Of a stretch of 11,230 bases of DNA, positions 1-6,006 are shown piece after piece. The notes below the pieces were generated by a model. It did not search any database and was not told where the DNA came from. It was given only the letters and a program-made list of their open reading frames with translations. Origin of the DNA: Armatimonadota bacterium (lineage in GTDB: Bacteria > Armatimonadota > SYMT01); the NCBI GenBank assembly GCA_020696885.1, contig JAJFMS010000032.1, positions 1 to 11,230 on the forward strand, in the 5' to 3' direction. Both the position numbers and the translations under genes were made by a program. Within the stretch, counting starts at the first letter, position 1, and every line of letters begins with the position of its first letter.

Positions 1-1086
1 CGCACGGAGCAGCAGGCCCTATTGGACCTCCTCCGCTGGCGCTACCGGCCGGAGCACATGCCGCTTCCCGGGCTGCCGCACGACGTTGACTGGGAGGCCC
101 TGTACCGACTCGCGGTCGCCCATCGGGTCACGGGGTTGCTCCACGAACGGATTGAAGCGGGTCTCCGCGACGTGGTGCCGAAGCCGGTACGGAACGAGCT
201 CCGCCATCAGGTGCGCGGACAGGCCTATCAAAGCCTGAAGCTGGCGGGCGAGCTGCTGCGTCTCAGTGCGCTCCTGGAAAAGCAGTCGCTCCCGGTGCTG
301 CCCCTGAAGGGGCCGGTGGTCGCCCATTTCCTTTACGGGGACCTGGGACTGCGGTCGTTCCGGGACCTGGACCTGCTGGTGCGGCGCCGGCATCTAAGCC
401 GCGCCCACGAGCTGCTGGTGGCGGAAGGGTATGTCTGTGACGAGGCCGGCTGGTCGTGGGCCCGGCAGCAAGCATTCGCGGCGGCCGGGGGCCACCATTA
501 CGGCTACTGGCATCCGCGGCGCCTGCTCCGGGTGGAGCTTCACTGGCGCCTGTCTCCCGGCAAGCTGAGCTGGCCGGTGGAGACGGAAGAGTTCTGGGGG
601 CGTACCGAGCAGCGGGTGATGTATGGCCAGCCGGTGCGGTGCAGCACCGGCGAGGACATGTTGCTGATCCTCTGCATCCACGGCGCGCGGCACTGGTGGA
701 GCCGGCTCAACTGGATCTGCGATATCGCGGAGCTGTTGCGCCGGTCCCCGGACCTGGACTGGGCCGCTGTGGAGGCCAGAGCTCGCGCGGCGGGCGGCGA
801 GCGGATGTTGGGGCTGGGGGTGCAGGTAGCGCATGACATCCTGGGCATCCCCCTTCCGGAGCCGGTCCACGCCCGGTTGGCGCGTGACCCGGCGATCGGC
901 GAGCTGGCCGCAGATGTCCGGCGGATGCTCTTCCAGGATCTGGACCTGTTCGAGAGCGAGCGCGGCGAGCGATGGCGGTTCTACATGCGCCTGCGGGAGC
1001 GCCTGCGGGATCGAGTGCAGTTTGCGGCGGGACAGGTCTCCAACACCCTGTTCTGGCAGACGCTGCACAAGAAGGACGAAGACTAG
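1..1086 (+). CDS. Nucleotidyltransferase-fold family protein (NTP_transf_5 type), 5' partial
   Basis: The reading frame is open from the first base and ends at TAG 1084-1086. An in-frame TTG lies at 22, but the residues before it (RTEQQALL) look like the usual N-terminal helix of this family, so the true start is probably upstream of the window. The recognisable core is LPLKG, then a short helix with LYGD, then LRSFRDLDLLVRR (about bases 299-387). This is the motif of the uncharacterised nucleotidyltransferase family PF14907, where the two Asp of D-L-D (bases 364-372) would be metal ligands. The rest is rich in Trp, Arg and His and ends in a helical tail. Members often occur in polysaccharide and peptide-modification loci beside HPr-kinase-like or asparagine-synthase-like genes, and their substrate is not established. 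The Wzz-like gene follows after 17 nt, so the two are probably co-transcribed. The family call is fairly secure; the reaction is unknown. Confidence 0.82.
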   Translation, partial: RTEQQALLDLLRWRYRPEHMPLPGLPHDVDWEALYRLAVAHRVTGLLHERIEAGLRDVVPKPVRNELRHQVRGQAYQSLKLAGELLRLSALLEKQSLPVLPLKGPVVAHFLYGDLGLRSFRDLDLLVRRRHLSRAHELLVAEGYVCDEAGWSWARQQAFAAAGGHHYGYWHPRRLLRVELHWRLSPGKLSWPVETEEFWGRTEQRVMYGQPVRCSTGEDMLLILCIHGARHWWSRLNWICDIAELLRRSPDLDWAAVEARARAAGGERMLGLGVQVAHDILGIPLPEPVHARLARDPAIGELAADVRRMLFQDLDLFESERGERWRFYMRLRERLRDRVQFAAGQVSNTLFWQTLHKKDED

Positions 1087-1103
1087 GGAGCGGAAGCTGA
1101 AGT

Positions 1104-2600
1104 ATGCACGATTTATCCACCATCCAATACCGGATCACAGACTCCTTCTTCCGTCACCGCGTGCTCTTCTTCCTGGTTGCAGCGCTCGTTACGGCGTCCG
1201 CCGTGGCGGTGATCTGTATCCGCGGCACGGGCGGTTACACGGCCGGCGGCTCCATCTGGGCCAGCCCGGATGATATGGCCCAATCGCTGGGTAGAGATCC
1301 GCGCCGGAACGACTGGATGACCCTGGCCCAGGTGAACACCAATCGTTTCAACGACATGACGAATGACGACCTGCCGGGAGGGTTCCTGGACCGGGCGCTC
1401 AAGCGGGCGAAGCTCACCCGCCCGATCAACCTCGACCCGCGTGCGCGTGATCCCCGCCTGGCGATGCTGCAAAAAGGGCTGAGCTGCGCGACCCGGAGCG
1501 GCGAGGTCTTCGCGATCAGCCTCACCTGGGACAACGCGCCGGAATGCGAGCGGATCGTGGAAGCGCTGCGCGAAGAGTACCTCGAGGTCTCCACCCGCAA
1601 ACAGCACGCCATTTTCAAGGGCACCCGGGAGTTCCTGGATCAGCAGATCAGGAACTATGAGCGGCGGATGCGCAACGCGGAGCAGGCCCTCATCAACTTC
1701 AAACAAGCCAATCTCGGCGATAGCCCCGAGGCCGGGACTGCGGTGGTACGGCAGCTCGCGGAGCTGCGGCGGCAACTGGATGATCTCACGATCACCTCCC
1801 GCGATGCCGGCCTGAAGCGCGAGGCGATCCGCGACCGGATCCGGCAGATCAAGCCCACCAGCATCCTGGAGCAGACGGTGGGCGACGACCCGCGGGTGCG
1901 CAAGATCCGCGATCTGGAGACGGATCGCGCCCTGCTCCTGGCCCAGTACAAGCCGGGAAGTGACGAGATCCAGGCCGTGGACACGCAGATCGCCGCACTC
2001 CAGCAGAGTCTCGCTAAGAAGGACCAGAAGCCGGACCGCAACGTCCTGGAGACCAAACTGCAGGACAACCCGGAGTACCAGGCGCTGAACCAACAGCTCA
2101 CGGAAGCCCGCATTGAGAGCACCACCCGCGCCTCCCAGATGCAGTTGCTGCGCCAGCGAATCCTCGACTACGTGGACCGTGCGGAGAAGCTTCCGGGCCG
2201 GCAGCGCCGGCTCACGGATCGGACCCGCAACTACACCATCCTGAAGACGCAGTATGAGAACCTGCTCAAGCAGCGGGAAGAGGCGGAGATCCAGGGCGAC
2301 CTCCGCTCCATCACGGCGCCGCGGACCCTGGACCGGATCGGCACGGTGGTGGCGCAGTGGGCCACCACGAAGAAGAAGCTGGCGCTGATGGTGGCCGGCA
2401 GCATCCTGCTGGGGCTCGTGCTGGCGGTGCTGGTGGTGATCTTGAGCGAGTGGATCGACCCGTCCCTCCGGTATGCCGAGGACGCGGAGCGGCTCTTCGG
2501 GGTTCCGGCGCTGGTGCTGCTGCCCGAGGTTGATGAGCACCAGCTTTCGTCCGGCTGGGGGCCGGCGCTCCCCAGACCCGATGAGCTCTCGCCGGCTTAA
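1104..2600 (+). CDS. Wzz/GumC-like polysaccharide co-polymerase (chain-length determinant)
   Basis: This 498-residue inner-membrane protein should control chain length and export of the polysaccharide. It has the PCP architecture: an N-terminal membrane helix at about residues 19-38, a long periplasmic part dominated by heptad-rich coiled coil (about 165-240 and 280-395), and a second membrane helix at about 424-448 followed by a short cytoplasmic tail. The segment LPGRQRRLTDRTRNYTILK at about 363-381, continuing to residue 396, matches the GNVR-type region that precedes TM2 in GumC/Wzc proteins. No kinase domain is fused; the ATPase is the next gene, so this is a split PCP arrangement. ATG 1104 is preceded by purine-rich GGAAGCTGAAG. 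The TM2-flanking sequence IDPSLRYAEDAERLFGVPALVLLPE is typical of the junction to the kinase domain in fused homologues, which supports a split protein. Confidence in the family is high. Confidence 0.93.
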   Translation: MHDLSTIQYRITDSFFRHRVLFFLVAALVTASAVAVICIRGTGGYTAGGSIWASPDDMAQSLGRDPRRNDWMTLAQVNTNRFNDMTNDDLPGGFLDRALKRAKLTRPINLDPRARDPRLAMLQKGLSCATRSGEVFAISLTWDNAPECERIVEALREEYLEVSTRKQHAIFKGTREFLDQQIRNYERRMRNAEQALINFKQANLGDSPEAGTAVVRQLAELRRQLDDLTITSRDAGLKREAIRDRIRQIKPTSILEQTVGDDPRVRKIRDLETDRALLLAQYKPGSDEIQAVDTQIAALQQSLAKKDQKPDRNVLETKLQDNPEYQALNQQLTEARIESTTRASQMQLLRQRILDYVDRAEKLPGRQRRLTDRTRNYTILKTQYENLLKQREEAEIQGDLRSITAPRTLDRIGTVVAQWATTKKKLALMVAGSILLGLVLAVLVVILSEWIDPSLRYAEDAERLFGVPALVLLPEVDEHQLSSGWGPALPRPDELSPA

Positions 2601-2631
2601 GTGCCGCCGGCATGCGCGTCCCCTGGCTTCA

Positions 2632-2655
2632 CCCTTCGACCCTTCGACCCTTCGA
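2632..2655 (+). repeat. Three tandem copies of the octamer CCCTTCGA
   Basis: Three exact head-to-tail copies of CCCTTCGA occupy 2632-2639, 2640-2647 and 2648-2655, in the 69-nt gap between the Wzz-like gene and the kinase-like gene. They end 14 nt before ATG 2670, about where a Shine-Dalgarno element would sit, and no good one is visible there. It is an unexpanded microsatellite-like tract whose copy number could vary by slippage. A regulatory effect on translation of the downstream gene is inference. Confidence 0.85.
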
Positions 2656-2669
2656 CCTGGTAGACACAG

Positions 2670-3584
2670 ATGAAATTACACTTCGCGGATAACCGGCCAG
2701 CGGCCAGGACGGATCTGGAAGGCGGTCTTCGACAAGACGGCCCGCCCGACTTCTTCCAACACACGCTGGAGGGACTCGAAGTCCTCCAGGGTCTCGCGCA
2801 GCGGCTGGAGCCGACCGAGGCGACTCAGGAGCTGGTCACGCAGCTAGACTCGGCCCGGCTCCGGCTCCGGGACGTGTTCGCCGGTGGCATCGTGACGGTC
2901 CAGGTGCCGCCACCGCCGTGCATGCCGGAGGTCTTCCGCCTTCATGCAGCAGTGGAGCGTCGTCTGTCGGAGATGCATCACGGCGCCCTAGATGTGCGGC
3001 AATCGATCGGTGCGCCGCGCGGGCGGGCGTTCGGCGTAACCAGCGCCATCGGTGGGGAAGGCAAAACCACCGTGGCCCTCCAGTTGGCGCTCCACGCGTC
3101 GCAGAGCTCCTACCAGAACGTCTGTCTGCTGGAGCTGGGCCTCACCGGCGATGACCTCTGCGGCCGGCTGCAGATCGAGCCCGAAGGCGAAGGAGTCGTC
3201 GGGGTGCTCGAAGGCTCCACGAACACCGTGCGCCGTCTCCGGGTGGAGAGCTTCGAGGAACTGGTGATCCTCCCCGCGGGGAAGACGCCGGCCAGCGCCG
3301 CGAAGGTAGCGCGCTCACCACGAGTGGCGGAGCTGATCGCGGTGGTGCGGGAGATGTGCGACCTGCTCATCGTCGACCTCCCCGCCATGGATACCGACAA
3401 CGCGCTGCCGCTGATCGACCACCTGGACGGCGTGGTCATGGTCGTACGGGCCGGAGCCACCCCGCAGCGGGCGATCCGGCAGGCGCTGGGCCAACTGGAA
3501 GCGGACAAGGTGCTGGGGCTGGTGATGAACCGCGGCACCTGCAGCATTCCGGAATGGCTCAAGAAGCGGATCCTGGGTCAATAG
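2670..3584 (+). CDS. CpsD/CapB-family tyrosine-kinase-like P-loop ATPase (degenerate)
   Basis: This 304-residue cytoplasmic protein should partner the Wzz-like protein encoded just upstream. Residues 1-115 form a poorly conserved N-terminal part. The BY-kinase/MinD-like ATPase core begins at FGVTSAIGGEGKTT (121-134), which holds the Walker A motif GGEGKTT. LPAGKTPASAAKVARSPRV (201-219) matches the family's LPAG...P.ELL.S.RM region. CDLLIVDLPAMDTD (230-243) is Walker B, and DGVVMVVRAGATPQRAIRQAL is the typical following strand and helix. Two features depart from active BY-kinases: the Walker A' position reads VCLLELGLTGDD (151-162) rather than hhhDxDxR, and the C-terminus (EWLKKRILGQ) has no tyrosine cluster for autophosphorylation. 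It may bind ATP and gate the co-polymerase without classical tyrosine kinase activity. The ribosome binding site is weak. Confidence 0.85.
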   Translation: MKLHFADNRPAARTDLEGGLRQDGPPDFFQHTLEGLEVLQGLAQRLEPTEATQELVTQLDSARLRLRDVFAGGIVTVQVPPPPCMPEVFRLHAAVERRLSEMHHGALDVRQSIGAPRGRAFGVTSAIGGEGKTTVALQLALHASQSSYQNVCLLELGLTGDDLCGRLQIEPEGEGVVGVLEGSTNTVRRLRVESFEELVILPAGKTPASAAKVARSPRVAELIAVVREMCDLLIVDLPAMDTDNALPLIDHLDGVVMVVRAGATPQRAIRQALGQLEADKVLGLVMNRGTCSIPEWLKKRILGQ

Positions 3585-3587
3585 CAT

Positions 3588-4904
3588 ATGACGCTGCTCT
3601 ACACCGTCGTCATTGCACTGTTGGGCGGCGTGGTGATCACGAGCGTGGGCTACCTGCTGCTGCTGCTGGCCGCCGCTGTGCTTGCGCGCCGGCAGGCCGA
3701 CCGGCGATCCGGGTCCTGGGCGCTCACCCGCGACCTGGAGGACTACCGCGTAGCGGTGATCGTGCCGGCGCACAACGAGGAGCCGGTGCTGGCCGCCACC
3801 CTCGCCAGCCTGCGCGCCCAGGACTATCCGCAGGGGTGTCTGGAGATCGTGGTCGTCGCGGACAACTGCACCGATCGCACCGCAGCCGTCGCCCGTGACG
3901 CCGGCGCCACGGTCCTCGAGCGGGTGGACCCCACGCAGCGGGGCAAGGGCTACGCGCTGTGTTGGGCCGTCGACCACCTCCTGGAGGGCGCGCACCCCCC
4001 GGACGCGTTCATGATCGTGGATGCGGACACGTGGGTCTCGCCGGATTTCGTCGGGTTGATGGCCACCCAGCTCCAGGCGCGGCGAGACCAGCGGGGCTGT
4101 GCCGCGCTGCAGGGCCGCTACGGGGTGCTGAACTCCCTGGACGGCTGGCGGGCGACGTTGATGTCGGGGGCGTTCGAGCTGTTCAACCACGTCCGGCCGC
4201 TCGGCAGCGAGCACCTGGGCCTGGCCGTGGGGCTCAAGGGTAATGGAATGGCCTTTACCCGGGAAGTGTTGGAGCTGGCCCCGTGGGAGGGCCGGAGCAT
4301 CACCGAAGACATCGACTACGGCCTGGATCTCCTCCAGCACCACGCCATCCGGGTGGGGTACGTGCCGGAAGCGCGGGTGCTGGCGCAGATGCCGGTGACC
4401 CGCACGCAGGCTTCCTCGCAGCGAGAGCGCTGGGAGAGCGGACGGTATGCCCTGATGCGCCAGCGGGCGCTGCCGCTGCTGTCCCGCGGCCTGGGCCGGG
4501 GAGACGCGCGCCAGTGCGACGCAGCCGTGCAGCTCATGGTCCCGCCGCTGGCGGAGCTTACCGGCTTCATACTCGGTTGGGGCGCCTTGCTGGCGCTGGG
4601 CGCGTGGCTGGGCCTGCTGGCGCACCCGATCGCCTGGCAGGGCACGTGGGCGTCCACGGCCGTGGGCCTGGGAGTCTATGTGTTCGGCGGAATGGCCGTG
4701 GCGGGAGCCCCGCGAGAGGTCTACGTGGCGCTGCTGCGAGCACCGGCCTACATCCTCTGGAAGTCCACCCTCTCCGCCGCCCGCCTGTTTCGCGGCCGAG
4801 CCCCTGCCGGGGATGCGGAGTGGGTGCGAACCGAGCGCCTGCCGATCCCCGAGCTCGTCAACGACGGCGGTCCCGGGCCACGGGTAGGGGAGTCCATACC
4901 GTGA
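3588..4904 (+). CDS. Membrane-bound family 2 glycosyltransferase
   Basis: This 438-residue protein should transfer sugars from a nucleotide-sugar donor on the cytoplasmic face of the inner membrane, either building the repeat unit or polymerising the chain. An N-terminal membrane helix (about 5-33) is followed by a GT-A domain: VAVIVPAHNEE (55-65), EIVVVADNCTDRT (86-98), the metal-binding D145-A-D147 in MIVDADTW, ITEDIDYG with the candidate catalytic base at E240/D241, and a Q278-R-E-R-W282 box. The Q(Q/R)xRW box is typical of processive beta-glycan synthases (cellulose, PNAG and hyaluronan type) and related GT2 enzymes. Two or three C-terminal membrane helices lie between about 315 and 395. 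The start is 3 nt after the kinase-like gene's stop, and the stop overlaps the next small gene by 4 nt. The donor sugar cannot be read from sequence. Confidence 0.92.
   Translation: MTLLYTVVIALLGGVVITSVGYLLLLLAAAVLARRQADRRSGSWALTRDLEDYRVAVIVPAHNEEPVLAATLASLRAQDYPQGCLEIVVVADNCTDRTAAVARDAGATVLERVDPTQRGKGYALCWAVDHLLEGAHPPDAFMIVDADTWVSPDFVGLMATQLQARRDQRGCAALQGRYGVLNSLDGWRATLMSGAFELFNHVRPLGSEHLGLAVGLKGNGMAFTREVLELAPWEGRSITEDIDYGLDLLQHHAIRVGYVPEARVLAQMPVTRTQASSQRERWESGRYALMRQRALPLLSRGLGRGDARQCDAAVQLMVPPLAELTGFILGWGALLALGAWLGLLAHPIAWQGTWASTAVGLGVYVFGGMAVAGAPREVYVALLRAPAYILWKSTLSAARLFRGRAPAGDAEWVRTERLPIPELVNDGGPGPRVGESIP
4886..4892 (+). promoter_or_regulatory. Shine-Dalgarno for the 44-residue membrane protein
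   Basis: AGGGGAG lies 8 nt upstream of GTG 4901 and inside the end of the glycosyltransferase gene. A good ribosome binding site at correct spacing, with the GTGA stop/start overlap, is the main argument that the small gene is real. Confidence 0.7.
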
Positions 4905-5035
4905 ATGTCATCATCCCGATCATCGCCGCCGCGCTCCTCGTGGGGCTGGGCGTGCGGCGCGTGACCATGGTCCACTGGGTGCTGCTCTCGGCCTGGATCA
5001 TGGGGGTAATCGTGGTCTACTACCTCAAGAACTGA
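4901..5035 (+). CDS. Small two-helix membrane protein (44 aa), coupled to the glycosyltransferase
   Basis: A GTG start at 4901 overlaps the TGA of the glycosyltransferase (4902-4904) in a GTGA arrangement, the usual signature of translational coupling, and AGGGGAG sits at proper spacing. The 44-residue product has two hydrophobic segments, NVIIPIIAAALLVGLGV (about 2-18) and HWVLLSAWIMGVIVVYYL (about 25-42), joined by a short RRVTMV linker. It ends in basic YYLKN. No family is recognised. A small helical-hairpin subunit beside a GT2 synthase recalls accessory subunits of other synthases such as PgaD, but there is no sequence evidence of homology. Its position suggests it binds or stabilises the glycosyltransferase. 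It is the last gene of the plus-strand operon before the repeat region. Confidence 0.68.
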   Translation: MNVIIPIIAAALLVGLGVRRVTMVHWVLLSAWIMGVIVVYYLKN

Positions 5036-5108
5036 CCACCGAACTGGACTCGTCCGACAGCCCCGTTTCACTTACCGGCCGCCGAGCCACCGTGCCGGCC
5101 CCGGCCAG

Positions 5109-5327
5109 GTAGCGATGTGGGGGAGGGAACGTGCGGACCCAACGTGCGGTGCTGCGTAGGGGCACTCGCCGTGGTTGCCCTCGCCAGGCCGACCTCCCGG
5201 CGTCGGCAGAGCTGTAGCCACCGATCGGGAGCGGTACGGCTTTGCGTACGCCCGCACCGTCGTCGCTTGCAGGGCAACCACGGCGGATGCCCCTACCCGA
5301 CAACGGCCTTGAGCCAACTCTACTTCC
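5109..5327 (+). repeat. Repeat copy 1 (~219 bp) with 26-bp inverted arms
   Basis: This copy is homologous over its whole length to 5368-5581, at a 259-bp offset. It opens with GTAGCGATGTGGGGGAGGGA. A 26-bp left arm at 5156-5181 (beginning GTAGGGGCACTCGCC) is the inverted counterpart of 5271-5296 (ending GCGGATGCCCCTAC) with two mismatches. The central part is more diverged than in copy 2: the inner inverted repeat there is here only partly preserved. The structure resembles a MITE or other dispersed palindromic element; the family was not identified. Confidence 0.85.
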
Positions 5328-5367
5328 AGGTCGCCCCGTGCCCGCGGGAACTAGCAAACCTCGTTAG

Positions 5368-5581
5368 GTAGCGACGCTGGGGAGGGAACGTGCACACCCG
5401 ACGAGTGGTGCTGCGTAGGGGCACTCGCCGTGGTTGCCCTCGCCAGGCCTTCCTTCCAGCGCCGGCAAAGCGGTACCTACCGGTTGGGGTGGTACGGCTT
5501 TGCCGGCGCCCGCACTGTCCACGTCTGCAGGGCAACCACGGCGGATGCCCCTACCAAGCAACGACCTCGAGCTTAACTTCC
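5368..5581 (+). repeat. Repeat copy 2 (~214 bp) with nested inverted repeats
   Basis: This second copy has a left arm at 5415-5440 identical to that of copy 1, and the right arm at 5529-5554 is also identical to copy 1. The shared sequence runs beyond the arms on both sides (from GTAGCGACGCT to AACTTCC). Arm conservation with a diverged core between copies suggests that selection or element function acts on the arms. Confidence 0.85.
5461..5507. repeat. Inner inverted repeat of copy 2 (17-bp arms)
   Basis: GCCGGCAAAGCGGTACC at 5461-5477 pairs with GGTACGGCTTTGCCGGC at 5491-5507 with one mismatch across a 13-nt spacer. It sits inside the 26-bp outer arms, so a transcript could fold as a nested two-tier hairpin. 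Confidence 0.8.
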
Positions 5582-5713
5582 CATCCCGTAGTCGCTTGCC
5601 GGGACATGCTCTGCAGGGATTTCACGGAGCCCACAGCCCGGCGGAGACGGAGCAACCGCCCTACGGATCGGCCGTTGCGGGGCTTCCCGGCGCGGCGGTA
5701 CTGCCGGGCGTAC

Positions 5714-5736
5714 CCGGGGAGGATAACCCTCCCCGG
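5714..5736. terminator. Strong hairpin between convergent operons, possible terminator
   Basis: A perfect 9-bp stem CCGGGGAGG/CCTCCCCGG (5714-5722 and 5728-5736) encloses a 5-nt loop, ATAAC. It begins 11 nt past the stop codon of the minus-strand carrier-protein gene and lies downstream of the plus-strand operon, so it could serve both. No T-rich tract follows on either strand, so it is not a canonical intrinsic terminator. Confidence 0.5.
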
Positions 5737-5747
5737 CATCGTCTGCT

Positions 5748-5990
5748 TCAGGAAAGGTGCGCTGCCACCACCTGCCGCAGGGCGGCGTAGGTGCTGGTGC
5801 GGGTCATGTCTTCCATGGAGAAGGTGATCCCGAACTCTTCTTCCACGGTGGTCATCAGCGCCAGGTGGTTCAGCGATCGCCAGGCGGGGATCGTCTCCGG
5901 AGAGGACCGGTCCTCGATCTCCTCCACGTCCACGTCGAACGTTCCGGCCATCGTCTGCTTGAGCCGCAGCTCATCCTGTTCACAAAGCAC
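5748..5990 (-). CDS. Stand-alone acyl carrier protein with an altered DSL motif
   Basis: This 80-residue protein has the ACP fold signature: acidic, helical, with an IPAWRSLNHLALMTTVEEEFGITFS segment (34-58) and a final helix. It should carry a phosphopantetheine-bound acyl group on Ser39. The usual Asp before that Ser (DSL) is Arg38 here. The start is taken at GTG 5990 because AGGAGG (5995-6000) stands 4 nt upstream. A longer reading from TTG 6017 would overlap the fkbH-like gene and has no such site. It is 16 nt downstream of the FkbH-like gene and is the last gene of the minus-strand operon. Pairing of an FkbH with a small ACP is known from methoxymalonyl-ACP pathways, where glyceryl is loaded onto the ACP. 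Here no polyketide synthase is in sight, so its acyl unit is more likely used on a sugar. Confidence 0.88.
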   Translation of the reverse strand: MLCEQDELRLKQTMAGTFDVDVEEIEDRSSPETIPAWRSLNHLALMTTVEEEFGITFSMEDMTRTSTYAALRQVVAAHLS

Positions 5991-5994
5991 GGTG

Positions 5995-6000
5995 CCTCCT
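5995..6000 (-). promoter_or_regulatory. Shine-Dalgarno deciding the ACP start
   Basis: On the minus strand this reads AGGAGG, 4 nt before GTG 5990. It favours the 80-residue form over the 89-residue reading from TTG 6017. Confidence 0.7.
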
Positions 6001-6006
6001 CTGTAT

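Larger units (their letters stand above)
5036..5747. other. 712-bp gene-free region between convergent operons
   Basis: This gap separates the end of the plus-strand operon from the end of the minus-strand carrier-protein gene. It holds two copies of a ~215-bp repeat and a hairpin at 5714-5736. Short open frames on both strands here encode repeat-derived peptides (for example GNHGECPY) that recur with the DNA repeat, so none is called as a gene. Nothing was recognised in 5036-5108 or 5582-5713. Confidence 0.8.

Noticed and set aside
1113..2540. 475-codon open frame on the minus strand opposite the Wzz-like gene
   Set aside because: It is rich in His, Gln, Arg and Pro with no recognisable domain, as expected for an antisense frame of a high-GC gene. 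The plus-strand frame has clear family architecture.
3315..4625. 436-codon minus-strand frame opposite the ATPase and glycosyltransferase genes
   Set aside because: It spans two well-supported plus-strand genes and their junction, and its composition is low-complexity antisense.
4283..5035. 250-codon plus-strand frame running into the small membrane protein
   Set aside because: Most of it is a shadow of the glycosyltransferase gene. Only the last 44 codons, after GTG 4901 with its own ribosome binding site, look coding.
5109..5581. CRISPR array
   Set aside because: There are only two long imperfect copies with palindromic internal structure and no regular short repeats with unique spacers; no cas gene is nearby.
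5025..5827. Several 60-145-codon frames on both strands across the repeats
   Set aside because: The peptides recur because the DNA repeats; they show no ribosome binding sites or domains, and some overlap the ACP gene on the opposite strand.
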